In this document: positions 49,451-63,700 of the stretch, one piece after another
Numbering within the stretch: the first letter of the stretch is position 1
Layout of the letters: each line of letters begins with the position of its first letter
Source of the DNA: Neurospora tetrasperma FGSC 2508
Lineage: Eukaryota > Ascomycota > Sordariomycetes > Sordariales > Sordariaceae
Reading direction: 5' to 3'
Length of the DNA: 64,000 nucleotides
Assembly: GCF_000213175.1 (NCBI RefSeq)
Contig: NW_009799099.1
Span: forward strand, 3,763,674 to 3,827,673
The notes under the pieces: generated by a model
The model's input: only the letters and a program-made list of their open reading frames with translations
Told to the model about the DNA's origin: nothing
Database searches by the model: none
Made by a program: the position numbers and the translations under genes

Positions 49451-49699
49451 TACGGGTAAAAGGTAGATAGTAAATGTAATTATACGTAATTGTACGAAGG
49501 AAAAAGGAAGAGAAGTATATAGCCGAGTACCTAGAAGACTAGCCTTATAAGGGTAACTACTAGCGGGTTTACAGACCCGCAATAGGTAGCTCTCTAACTA
49601 ATTAACTACTAGTAATATAATACCGGCAGCGACGATAGTGATAATAGTCTCAAAAGCTACTATACGCTAGTATAAAGTATATAGGCTAACCCTATAATA
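49451..49699 (-). repeat. LTR (left) of retrotransposon copy 2
   Basis: 249 bp; same length and pattern as the other three LTRs of the family. Confidence 0.9.
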
Positions 49700-52600
49700 C
49701 TTCCCCGGACTAAAAGAAGCTATATAATTAACTATTATTATATAAAATAATAGAAATCCCTATTAAACGAACGGTCCGCTCTTAAAAAACCTTTACTATT
49801 ATCGCTAGTAAGTATTATTATAACCTCTATTATAGAATTAGAACCTCCCGCTCTACCTCCTTCTCCCTTTGCCTCTTCTCCGCCGCTGCCTAATCTAAAG
49901 AGTATGGTGCTTCGAAGTAACTATTGTAGAAAGCCCGGACTATATCGGGGGCTATAAATATATCGGTCTATAATTATTATAATAATATATATAGGAGTAT
50001 TTAAATTATAAAGTACTTTTAATAACCCTTATTATTCTTCTAATAGTTATTAATTTTTTCAAATTCGTATTCGATAAAATCCCCCCCTATTATTAATCCT
50101 CTTTATAATTTAATTATAATTAATACGAATATCCTATTCCTCTATAACTATTTATTTTAAGAGACCTTCCTCGTCCTATAGTTTAACTTTATTAATATAA
50201 AACGTTAAACTATACTTTATATTAATTAGGAGTTTAAATATTATTTAATAGTTATCCGCTTTAAAGATTTTAAAAGGGCTTTTAAAGAAGGGTATAAATT
50301 TAGCGTAGGGCTAGCTAGTATTAAAATTCTTAATATTAAGAGGAATCTTTTCTCCCTCCTTATATTTTAGTATATCTAACCGATAGGCGTTCGTATTATC
50401 TTTGTAATATTATTATACTTACCGGGCTTAATTTATAACGAAGTTTCAAATTTATTTGAATTAATTAATTAATTTATTAGCTTTAAAATATTCTATTTAT
50501 TATACTACTAATATTTTTAATAAATATAAGTTCGCCGGTTTAATACCTATATAGGAGTAAAAACTGTAATTAGTAAGGAAGGGAGAGATACTAATAATTT
50601 TAAAAATTAAATTATTATTAGCAAACTCTATAATTAATAATTAATCTACCCAATCGTCCTAAATCTAATTAATATAAAAGCGAAGATACTTTTCTATCTC
50701 CGTATTAATATATTCAATTTAGCTGTTAATAGTAGAGTGAAAAGCGGAGGAGGGTTTAAGGGTAACTTCCAACTATAATAATAAAACCCTCTACAATTAT
50801 AAAATAAATTAAGTATTATAATTAAAAATAATAGAATTTAATAAATTATAAATATTATAAACTTTTTCGATAAAGCGCTCTGCTAATTCTTCTATTATTA
50901 GACCGATGGTAGGGATATAGTATTTTATTTTCGTAAAGTAATTAATAATAATAATAATATATTTAAATTCCTGCCCGCGGCGTAAATAGGGTGTAAGTAG
51001 AGTAATATAATCGATTGAAATATCCTTCTATAGTATAAATAATATTATTAGCAGTTTTAAAAAAATTATAGGGGGCGTATTATAACAGCTTTAATTTAAT
51101 ATATATTAAATAAGCCTTATAGTATAATTTTATAATAATATATATTCTTAATTAAAAGAAAAACTATAATAGTAACGAATAAGTTTTTTCGTAGCCCGGG
51201 TACCTAGTAAATAACGAATTATAAATATAGCGGAGGAATAAGAAGTAAAGTTCTATATTAGTAGGGTTAATAAAAACGGTGCTATAAAAGTATATTCGTC
51301 TTTAAATTATTTAATATTTAATAAAAAGGATTCTCTTTATATAATCTTTAACTTTTTTAAACTATACTCGATAGTTAGGGTCCGATAAATAAATAATAAT
51401 ACTTTAGAGAATTATTAACTTTTTATAGCTGTCTACTATTAAATTATTTATTAATTTCTCATTCAAAATTTCTAATTTATAAATATATTTAATAACAATA
51501 GGGACTTCCTCCTTACTTCTATTTTTTAAAATAAAAGCCTTATTAATAAAAATATTTTAATTGAATAAAATTTTATTTTTAAATAATAACCGCTCGTTAG
51601 TTTCGTTTTTAAATAAGTCTTTTAACTTCCTACTTAATACGTTAGAGCGTACTTACAAGGATCTATAGTAGTATTTAATTATAAAATTAAAATAGGAAAG
51701 AAATTAGGACTATTATATATAATAGGAGGTAAATTACTTATTAATTATAAAAGTCTTTAAATTTTTATAGTTAGTAAAAATTTCGAAGAGTTCTTAGGCT
51801 CCTTCCAATTCGGAATACTACTTTTTAAGGGCTTTAATAATAATTAACAATTCTTTATTATAAATATTATAATTATATTCTACTAAGGAATACTATTAAT
51901 TAAAGTAAGTAACCGGGTGTAAAATACCCTCCTTATTATATTAGGATAGAGTATTACCGTACGCCCAATTCGAGGCATCCGTTTTGATAATAGTTTATTT
52001 AAATTAATTATAAATCCAAAGTATTAAATTACTATTACAAGCTTTCTTAAGAGCTTTAAATAATTTTTAATAGTAGTTGGTCTACTATTATCCTACTAAC
52101 TTCTTTATTAATTCGTATAACGGACTAATAATAATTGAAAAATATTTAATAAATTATCGATAGAAATTAGTAAAACCTAAAAAATATTATAGTACCCTTT
52201 TAATTTCTAGAGCCTCCTAAGTCTTAATAGCGGATACCTTATTAGGGTCTATCTCGAGTCCTCCTAGGGTAATAATTAAATTAAAATATTTTATTCTTAT
52301 AATATAGAATTCGTATTTATTAATATCGATTTATAGCTTTACTCGAATTATCCGTTATAAAACCTTCTTAATATAATTTTTGTAGTCTTTTTTATTATTT
52401 GAATAAATTAGAATATTATTGAAATATATTATCGCGTATATATTAATAATATTATATAGAATATTATTAATATAATTCTAGAAAGTCCCTAGGGCGCCTT
52501 AAAAGCTGAACGGGCAAATAATAGATTTATAGAGATTGAAACGGATAATAAAAGCAATAAGCTATTAATATTCTTCCTTTACGCAAATTCTATTAAATAT

Positions 52601-55600
52601 AGTAATTACATTGAATTTAATAAAAGTCTTTATATAATAAATAATATTAAGAGTCTCTTTAATTAACGGTAGTAAATAATATATTTTTAGTATTATATTA
52701 TTAATATTATAATAGTTAATATAAATACGGACGCTACCGCCGGGCTTTCTTATTAAAAGGATAGGGGATACGGCTATAGACTATAATAAATAAATAAAAT
52801 TCTTTCCTAAATTCTCGTTAATCTACTTTTTAATAATAACGGCTTCGATTAGGGATATACGGCGTAATTACGTATTAGGAGGGGTCGCTCCCAATTAGAA
52901 TTTAATCCTATAATTATATAAACGGTTAGAAGGAACTTCTTCAACTAATAATAGGAGGAAGGCTACTACTTTATTGATATATTATTATTCCTCTAATTCT
53001 TTTAAAATAGTAATAATCTCGTCCTTAATCTTAATTAAACGGTCGGCCTTATTAAGAAACTTCTTTATATTTTCATTAAAAATCTTAACTACGTATATAT
53101 ACCGGATTATTTTCTTATAAAGTAGAATATCTTTATCAAAATTTCTAATAAAATAAATTATTTTAACGAAAATTATAATTTCCTAAAATTCCTTTAATAA
53201 GTAAGTATTAACCAAATTATTAATAAACTTATAGAAGAGTAGGGGGAAACTTTCCTTATATTATTAACTATTACCCTCTAAAATACTAATAATTATTTCT
53301 TTAATTAAATTTATATCCCAAACTTCCGTTATAATAATTAATCTCTTAATTTCGGTATAGTTTATAATATACGGCTATAATCGCTAGAATTCGCAAACGA
53401 AGTTAAAAATCGCTATATTAAATTCTCTAATATTACTAATTTTAATAGAAGAAGCGCCGTCGAAATTACAATAATAATAAGCTTAAGAGCGCTTTATACC
53501 CATAAAAACGCGCTAGCCGTTAAAGCGGACGTAAAGGTTATAGGGCGCTAAGTTTTTAATCCTAATAAGAAGCGTAATTATATTTATAATACTAACTTTA
53601 GATTTAACTTTATTAATTATTAATATTTCAATAGGAATAGAAATAGGTTAATAACTAGCTTCGAAAATTCCTAATATAAAAATCGGTAGTACTAATATTA
53701 TTTAAATAAAGCGAATAATTCTACTACCTAATATTAGTTCTAATAGTACTAAAATTACTTTAGTAGAGGGAATTATTTTATTTTCTAAGGGTAAATAAGG
53801 AGTTAAGGTTAGTCGGGGAGTTAAGGCTAAATGGGGAGTTAAAGTTAGTCGGGGAATTAGGGCAATTCTACTAATAAATAACTATGACCGAAATGCGGTT
53901 AGTAAAAACTCTTAGGGCTACTAATTAATCTCTAGAGAAATCGATAGGTAAATAACGGCCCTTATAAGTAAAATTGGTAAAATATATTCTATAATAGTTA
54001 TACTTAATTTTAGGTTTATAATATTATATTTATAAAAAGTTTAAAATAATTAGGTAATTCTTAAAAATATTATAAATTAAAAAAGTAATTAATTTATTAT
54101 AGTATCCAATATAGAATTTAATTATTATTCCTTCGGAAATAATACTTTTAATTATTCTATTAGCTAGAATAAACTTTTTTACTTAGCGGAGGCGGAAATA
54201 GGGAAGGTTATATTTAATAATAAAAGAGTAAATAATAAAAGTAAACGCAAAATAGTTAGTATTAATAAAAGAAATATAATAATTTTTATATAATCTAATT
54301 ACAATGTAGGAAAATAAAAGTATTAAATTTAAAGAAGTAGAACTATTTAATAATTATATCCTAACCTCCTCTAAACCCTCTAACTCTAGGGAATTTAAAA
54401 TTCGTTTTTATAATAATAATAAGAAGAGCTTCTATATACGACTAAATATAAAAACTAAACATTTTCTAGCTTATTATAATACTTACTATTAATAGTAGCG
54501 GTAGTAGGGGCTATAATAAGAATAACGGTAATAGTAGTAGGTATTACTTCGGTAGTATAGATTTCCTACCTATTATAGCGACCTCTACTTCTACCCTTAC
54601 CCTTATTCTTCTTACCCTTATTATATTAAAAGCCTTAAGCGCTATAATTAATAGAAGTAAAATAATTATAAATAATATAATTATTATTTTTATAATAGTA
54701 ATATTTACCGTTATAAGTATATTAATTAAGAATATTTTTATAAGTAAAAATAGTAAAATTAATAATATTAAAATCTGTTTTATTATTATTTTAATTAATT
54801 AAAACGTTATTAATATTATAAGAATTAGAGGCGTTACCCGTACTAATATTAGTACTACCGGAATTTCTACTAACAGGGGCGCTATGATTAAAAATATAAA
54901 TATTTATTTTATAATAATAGTTAGTATCCTTTAAATTATTAGTAATAATATAATAAGTTACTAATTACTTCTTAAAATCGTTAGTTTTAAGAAGGTTACA
55001 ATACGTAAGAGCATTATAGAGGCGTTTATTAATTTTATTATATAAATAATAAATCTTTATAGAATTATTTAAATTATAGAAGTTTATAAAGTTAATAAAC
55101 TCTAATTTAAATTCTATAAAAAATATATTCTTTATAAAAAACTCTTTAAAATAATAGTCGGTATCTATCTTCAAATTAATATTTTAAAAACGAATAACTA
55201 TATACTCTATAAATTCAATATTAGTCTTTTAACGCTAAGAATTTATATCTCTTCTATTCTAAATAATAATCAAATTATTTTAAATACTAAACAAAGTTTT
55301 AAAACCTAATAATATAGTAGTATAAATAATTTTAATATCCTTATTAATATAAAAAAGGGGGTCGTACTTCTATTAAAATAAAATATAAAAATATTAAATT
55401 TTAAAAATCTTACATCTATAGATAGTACTAATATTCTCCTTACTAGTAAAAATTAGTAGATTCTTTACAATCTACCTCAAAAACGATATTTGACTAATAC
55501 TAATTATTTTAATATAATTATTAAATAAAAACCGAAGATTAGTACTATAAAACTTAAGGGTGGCGTAATTTATATTAAAGTTATTATATTTCTTCTAAAG

Positions 55601-56331
55601 GTCGCTAAATTCGGCCTTTAAATTAAAATAATTGAAGTTCTTCTAATTGAAATTATTTTAGGCTTTAATAATTACCTTACAAACAATTTTCAATTTATTC
55701 TTACTATATTTAAAATTAATAGTAATATTCTTATATTAAATAAGGTCGTTATAATAAAAATAATCGAATAGGGTAATAATTGAACGGAAGGCGGAGTTTT
55801 AAATAAGAATATTAATTATATTAAGGTAAGCGTAAGGGACAATTTTCTTCTCCTTATCGTTATTAATACCGATAAAAAGATTATTAATTATTAGCGAAGG
55901 GAGAAATTCAATAAACGTAATTTAATAAATAGTAACGTTAGTAATACTAACAACCTCGTTAAATACCTTATAAATATTATTCAAATTAAATAGTATACTT
56001 TTAAAAGGGGTACCAAAATTAATAAAATCACCGGTACTACTAATAGGAGAGAAGGACGTATAATCGCTACTTTTAATATAAAATATAAGAAAAATAATTA
56101 TATAAAATAGTTTTTTATTCCTTAAATAAAGAATGCCTATCCTTATTTACTAAATAAAGGGAGTAAGATTGTAATTATTGTAATTACGACTATCGATATT
56201 TAGAATATTAAATTCAGTAATTTAACGGGCGAGGCGATTCCTATACATATATTAATTGAAAATTAATTATATAATAAAAAGAAAATAGGTTTATATTATA
56301 AACGTAATAATTGAAAGGTATAATTAATTAT

Positions 56332-56580
56332 TATAAGTAAAGGGTAGATAATAAATATAGTTATATATAATTATATAAAAGAAAAAGGAAGAGAAGTATA
56401 TAGCCGAATACCTAAAAGACTAGCCTTATAAGAGTAACTACTAGCGGGTCTGCGGACCCGCAGCAGGCAGCGCTCTAACTAATCAGTTACCGGCAATATA
56501 GTACTAGTAGCAATAATAGTAATAGTAGTTTTAGAAGCTACTATACGCTAGTATAAGGCACATAGGCTAACCCTATAACA
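56332..56580 (-). repeat. LTR (right) of retrotransposon copy 2
   Basis: 249 bp partner of 49451-49699; the 5' LTR given the minus orientation. It ends in ...TATAACA, preserving the expected CA end. Confidence 0.9.
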
Positions 56581-56585
56581 ACTAC

Positions 56586-57524
56586 TTGAATATTAATCCA
56601 AATAAGATTCCCGCTAGTTAAGTAATTACGTTTGTAAATATAAATAGGGGTAGAGGGGGTAAGAAGAAGTCGGATATTACAATATTAGGGAGTTCGATAG
56701 AGAAGGTAGCGGTTATTCTCTAAACTCCTAAATTTCCTAGTACGGCCAATGTTAGTATTATAGTTAATAATTTATAGAGTTGCTTTGTTAGTAAAATAAT
56801 AGAGATAGAAATAATAGTATATATTAATTATTTTATAAATAATCCGCTAATTGCAACGATGTAGATAAGGTTGAGTAAGGGTATAAAAAGTACGTATATA
56901 GATAGATAGAAACGAGGGATTTAGAAAGATGTGGTACTAGTTAGAAAATTAAATAATTTACAATTATTTTACTAGAATTATAGAAGTAAATACCCTTTTT
57001 TTTTATTAGTAAAATCTTAGTAAAATTAAATATTCGATTTTATACAAATAACTCGATTTTATACGATTTTATTTAAATAATTCGATTTCATACAATTTTA
57101 TTCAAATAATTCGATTTTATATATAATAATCTTATTACTCTTCCTTTTGCCTCCTTTCGCCTCCCCCCCTCCCTTTATTCTACCTTCTACGAATCGATTA
57201 CTATTATTTATTTATTAACTAAATTACATTATAACGGATATTATTAGAATAAATACCCTTTACTACCTCCTTCGTTCGCCGGCGCGCTATTTTTATTATT
57301 TCTTCTTTAATTAGTATTAATACTTTCACCTCTTTCTTTGAGTATATAGTAATAAAATTATAAAGTCCGGTTACTACGTATATAATTTAGACCTATTTCT
57401 TTATAGAGTATTCGATAGGTGCGATTTATATAATCTTCTACCTTTTTTTTATAAAATTGGAAATTTATTTAATAATAATACGGATACGAGTATAATATAA
57501 TATTACGGAGCGAGAGGGCACCGT
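56586..57524. other. A+T-rich spacer between LTR copy 2 and the third LTR element
   Basis: About 0.94 kb. The first ~380 bases retain plus-strand coding resemblance (NINRGRGGKKKSD...), possibly the continuation of the relic at 48,790-49,445. A tandem repeat follows at 57,040-57,120. No intact gene. Confidence 0.5.
57040..57120. repeat. Short tandem repeat with AATAATTCGATTTTATAC units
   Basis: Three to four imperfect units around the word TCGATTTTATAC or TCGATTTCATAC, read directly. Confidence 0.7.
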
Positions 57525-57723
57525 TGGGGGCAAGGTAAAATATACGTTATTATACGAGGGAGGAGAAAGGAAGTGTGCGTAGAGGACTGGCTATATAGGC
57601 GAGAGCCTAGTCTAAGCTAGTCCGTACGCGTATATATACGTAGGGCTATACGTAATTAAAACTGTTAATAGCTCTAGATTAGAGGCGTATAGTATAACTA
57701 CATTATAAGCTAACCCTATAATA
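57525..57723 (-). repeat. LTR (left, 3' in element orientation) of the second gypsy-type family
   Basis: About 199 bp from TGGGGGCAAGG to CCCTATAATA. The boundary is taken from similarity of its end to the 249-bp LTRs and from the adjoining purine tract; its partner is not in the window. Confidence 0.7.
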
Positions 57724-60700
57724 CTATCCCCCCCTCAAAAGAAGCTCGCAGAGCTGAAAAAAAAAAAAAATCTATATATATATATAATAATAAATCCCAT
57801 CTCAAAAATAGTTGTAATCTACTAATTGCGTGGGAGGCAGCTTCCTAAATTAAATATCTATTGATTATTATATAACCTTACTAAATACTAAACACAATTT
57901 ATCCTCTACGTTTTTACTAACTATTATAATAATTAGCTCTATTATTATTATATTCGGGAGAGGCCTCGTATTGGTTATAGAAGCCGTTTCCTATTAGAAA
58001 CGTACGGAGTAGTAGCACGGGGGTTCTAATATAAGAGCAGGGGCGGCCGAAGAGTCGGAGGCGAAGCGCTAGAGGATTCTCTAAACTCCTATTAGTACTA
58101 GCTTATTCGGATTCTTATAATAGAAATACTAAAAATAATATTTGTAATTAATAATATTAATAACAGGTTCCTAAGTAGGATTTCCAATCTTCTATTTAAT
58201 ATAGTAGTACTAATATATATTGCTACCCAATTAAACGCAATTAATAAATTTCTTAAAAACCTATTCTTCGTATTCCTTTTAATTATTTATTCGGATTATA
58301 ACCCGTTCTTTATTTACCTTTATATCCGTCGTAGTATTTTAACCGGGTAGTTCCGTACCTAACTAAGGCTATACTATAGAAATATAAAAGACGGGTAAGT
58401 ACTTTATATTAGTAGGTAAGGAGAGGTAGACTATATATAAATTAGTATAAACGATTTTGAAAGGACCCTCCTAGCGGGGGGAAAAGTTTATATATAGTCG
58501 ACCGTTAGCGAAGTTTGTAATATTTAAAAGAATTATATTATTAATATAGTATTTAGGGGAATTAATATATTTTATATTAATATTATTTTTATAATACTCT
58601 TATATATAGTAAATTTACTAAATAATAAAATCCTATATCTTTTAGAAATAATCTACTAATTCGTTAATTTTATAGTACTCCTTAAATTAAACCAGCGAAA
58701 CATTTAAGGGTAGCAGGGTTCGGAATTTTATATTTATACGAAGGTAATAACTATAATTAGCGAAGAATAGTAAAATCCCTATTAATAAAGAAATAGCGTT
58801 ATTACCGGCGAATTCCGCGAGTAATAATTATTTAGCCCAATTTATTTAAACCCAATTAATATATATCCTTAAAAACTATTCTATTTCCGTATTAATATAT
58901 TTAATCTCTATATTAATCTAAGGGTGGAAGGCGGAGGTTAATTTCCTAATAATAGATAGTCTTTTACAAAAAGTAGACTAGAATTGTAATACAAATTAAG
59001 TACCTTTATTAGATAGAATACTATTTAGTAAACTATAGATAGAGTAAATATAGTCGATAAACTAATTAATTAATTCCTTAACTTTTAAAGTCTTTATTAA
59101 AATATAATACCGTATTTTTATAAGACGGTTAATAATAATAGTAATGTATTTAAAAGTTTAGCTAAAATAGGTACTCTCTAATAGTAAGGTAATATAATTA
59201 ATTAAAATTGCTATCTATAGTACTAGGGAAATAATTACAAATTTAAAATAATTAGCGGAACTATTTTTCAATAATTTAATTTTAGTATAAGGGAGGCATC
59301 CTCTATAAAAGAATCTTATATTATTATATATTCCTTCCTAATAGAAATTATATTATAAGAATTTATACGTAGTATTATAACCGGGGTAGCCCGCGCCGGG
59401 AGTATTATATTAGTAACTAATTAATTAGAATTAGAGGCTTTTATTATAAGAGTTAATAATAATTCTATCCCTCCACTTTATAATACCACTAATAATATAG
59501 TATTTTAAAAAGCTTCTATAGAATACCTTCCTAATAATTAATAGCTACTACCAATGTAATATATCTATTAAATAGGATACTAATTTTTAAAGGAAAATTA
59601 AAGTCTTATAACTTATATAAATAAAATTATTAATAAATTTAATTTTAAAGTCCTTAAATCCGAATAAATATAGTAAAAAATTATTAATAGGGTCCTTAAA
59701 ATAACTATCTTTAAACTACGAGTGATCGAATAAAAGTTTTTTACGGGTAACGAAGCGGCCGTCCTCTTTACTGTTGGGGCAATTATTAGTTTTATAATTT
59801 AAAGTATCAGAGTATAAATTTTTAGAACCCGGGGTATACTTTATTAAGAAATTGAATTAAAATAGGAATTAAGACTAGCGTATATACTATTAAGTAAATT
59901 ATTTATTCGTTATAAAGGTTTAAAAGTTTTTATAATCTATTAAAATATTAAAAGGCTATTAAATACCCTCAAACTCCGGCCGCCATTCCTCGAATACCTT
60001 TATAATAGCTAGTAATTTCTTATTATAAATATTATAATTATATTCTTATAAAGTATATCTAGCGGAAAAGTAGGCTATAGGGTAGAAGATTCTATTATTA
60101 CCATATTAAGAAAGGGTACTACTAGCGGCCTAATTAAAAGTGTCTATTTTAATAATTATTTTCTTAGTCTAATCGTAAATCTTTAATGTGGGACCTTCTA
60201 TCAAAAACTTCTTTAAAAATTCGAATACTTATTAGTAATTAATATTCCAAACCTAAACTATATCCCTCTTTATAAGTTCGTAAAGTAGGGTTACTATAAT
60301 CGAAAAATCTTTAATAAACCGTTAATAGAAATTTACAAAGCTAAAGAAAGATTAAAGGAACTTCTTAAACTCTAGGGCTAACTACTCAATTACTACTTTA
60401 ATTTTCTCTAAATCTATTTCAATACCTCCTAGGGTAATAATTAGCCCTAAATACTTAGTATATATAGTATAAAATTTATATTTATTAATATTAATACTAA
60501 ATCTTATTCCAGTTAACTAGTCGAAAATAATATTAATATACTATTCGTAGTCCTTTATATTATCCAAATAAATTAGAATATTATTGAAATATATAATTAT
60601 ATAAATATTAAGGATATTATATAGAATATTATTAATATAATTCTAAAAAGCACCGGGAATTCCCTATAAACTAAAGGGAATAACGAAGGATTCAAAAAGG

Positions 60701-63700
60701 CTAAAGCGTATTATAAATATAGTTAGTTATTTATAGCCTTATTTTATTCAGATATAATTAAAAGCGGCTATTACATCGAATTTTATAAAAATTTTAGTAT
60801 AGTAAATTACGTCTAGAGTCTCTTTAATAAGTAGGAGTAAGTAGCGGGACTTAAGAGTAATATTATTAATTCTTCTATAATTAATATAAACGCGGATTCT
60901 ACTTCCTAGTTTCTTAACAAGTAGGACTAGGGCTAAGGCTTTTAATCATAATAGCCAAATAAACTTCTTTTTAAGGTTATTATTAATCTATTTTTTATAA
61001 TACTAAATTCATCTAAATTAAAGGTACGACCGCGGGTAACGGGCGGCGAAGCTCTTAAATAGAATTCGAATTTAAAATCGTATAATTAATTAGGAGGAAG
61101 AACCTCTATACCTTTCTGCCTAAAAGTATTAATATAATACTAATACTATTTAGAAAATTTAATTTAAATTTTAATATCGGTCTTTAAAGGTTTATCCACT
61201 TTCTTATAGAATTTAATAATATCTTCGGATATAATTTTACTAATATTAATATTATTAGTAGCAAAATACTTATTAATTACTTCTTCGTAGTATAGGAAAT
61301 TATTATTAGTATTATTAATCTAAACGGAATTAACGATCTTTATTATACATAAGGTAGTCGCATCTCCCTTCCTAATTAAAACGTTAATTTATTAATAATA
61401 ATTACTACTAAATAACTTCTTATACTTTTAATTATAGTCCATTAAAACCTCCTTAATTATTTCCTTAATAAAACTATCACTCACACTCCTAAGATCTAAA
61501 ACGCCTCCTTCTTCCTCTACCTAATCCTCCTTTTCTATTCTTTTAATATCTTCCTCTATTTCGGCCCTAATAGTATAAATAATTTAGAATTTTATTGTTT
61601 TAATTAGTTAATTAAAATTTATAGTAGAAAGCTCCCTAATATTATTAGGGTTAATAGGACTATTAGAAATACTATAGAGACGGATTAGAGACCGGTAGTC
61701 CGTAATTCTAATATAAATTCCTCTAATAATCTAATATAATACCGGCCAGTAAATTAGGGTACTAATTAAGAGGTCTATTAATATAAGTACTTAATTAGGG
61801 CCAATTAGAATTTTATTGAATAGGGTAATACCTAATTAATTAACTATTTAATTCTTAAACCGATTAAATTTCTAACGAGTAGTTTATTTTATAATTATTA
61901 AAATAAATAAATAGCGGACGGACTCTATTTACAATAGTTTTAATTCCTCTTTATCGGGCACTTCCTTATAAGAAGGCTTCCTATACGTAGAGCGAATACT
62001 AAATATATTAAAGCGGGGAATAGAGAGGTAGTATACTACTAAGGGAATATAATAATTAGTAATTCTATAAGGAAAGCAACCGCATTATTCGTAAGCAGGA
62101 CCGAAACAAAAGGAATTACTAGGCTAATTAATATCCGGAGCGTAATATACCAACTAAGGGTAACTAAAAATAATAGAGTTATCTTTAGTAAAATTATAAA
62201 TAAAGAGATTAATAATCTCGTAATAGATTCCTACCTATATTATTACCCTAATAAAATAGGTAATATTACCTTTAATTTAACTATTAACGAAGTATGATAA
62301 TTTAGGAACTAATAATTTAAAGAAGGGAAGGTAGTACCAGAATACAAAGCGTTGGTTAATAAAATTAAGAGTAATATAATTACTATTAATAAGTATAGAA
62401 TAATACAATTTACACAGTCCGAAAGAAAGGTGGATAGAAAGATTTAATAAATTAAAATATTTATAACAATTATTTACTAAAGATTTATTTATCTTAATAA
62501 TATTTAACTATATAAGGATAAACCCCTATAGTCTTCTTTCTTATCCTATAGACGGGCGCCTCTAAATATAATTTAGGTTAGAGATTATATATTTCCCTAT
62601 TCCTAAATTAAATTAGCCTTATTACTTATAAAAAGGCCAACGAAACTAAACTAGTAAATTAGAACCGGGTAGTAGTTACCGCCGGGGGTACCGGGAATTA
62701 AAATAGCCGTTAGGAAGCCTATAGGGAAGCTAATACCTATAGTATTAATTTAATAACCGCTGTTATAATTAGGGCGCTACTAACTATAACTATATTAACC
62801 TTAAGCCAGCCGCTACTACTAACTATTATTACTATTAGTATTATTATTACTATTATTACTGCTATTATTCTTATTCTTATTCCAATTTTTATTTCTATCC
62901 CTACGTAGCTTAACTTCCTTCTTAAAATTAATATAAGTATAGTACTCTACGGAGAAATAACCCTTCTTACTGTAGTAAGTATATATATTATTTTTTATAT
63001 AGTATTCAAAGATCTTATTATTAATTATACGAGAAATTTAGACGTCGGAGGTAAATATTATATTAAGGTTTATAACGGAGCCTCCCTAACTAATAGTAGC
63101 CTCTCTAGTAACTAAGGAAGCGTTAGAAATACCGGCGGCGGTAATACTAGAACCGGTCTTATAATAAGGGTTAGAATTCTTATTACGCTAATCTTTATCC
63201 TCTAAATTCTTTATAAAATTATAAACAAGAATTAATTACTTATTATACTTATTATTAGCAGATTAAAGGTTCTAGTAAATAATAATAGTACGGAAGTAAT
63301 CCGAGATCTTTTAATATAAATAATAAATTTTTATACTATTGTTAAAATTATAATAATTAACTAAATAAATAAAATTATCTTCGAATTCCTATTACTTTAT
63401 ACCTTTAATCATCTTCAATTCCTCGAATTTATAGCGGGAATAAATAATAATATTAATATTATTATACTTTATAATAAATTCTACTAAAAAGGCCTTAACT
63501 ATAAACTATTTAACTAGGAGCTCAACTAAAACCTTAATAAATTCGAATTCAATAGCCTCAAAAAGGGCACCCTTAATAGAGCGGGTAATAAATAAGAACT
63601 TCTTATACTCGGTATTAAAAATTTAAGGGTCGTCCGACCAAGCGAACTAAATACGAAAATACCAAGTGCGAAATTTAATAAAACGCTTCATAATAATACT

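Larger units (their letters stand above)
49451..56580 (-). mobile_element. Ty3/gypsy-type LTR retrotransposon, copy 2 (fossil)
   Basis: Full-length in outline, 7,130 bp, with 249-bp LTRs and a probable 5-bp target duplication (ACTAT at 49446-49450, ACTAC at 56581-56585). Minus orientation: the purine-rich tract abuts the left LTR, gag-like remains lie at about 54.9-56.1 kb and reverse-transcriptase remains at about 52.4 kb. It is colinear with copy 1 over its whole length. The body is densely mutated in the RIP manner, with many breaks in every gene, so it is long dead. The matching duplication indicates an original insertion rather than a recombinant. Confidence 0.9.
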
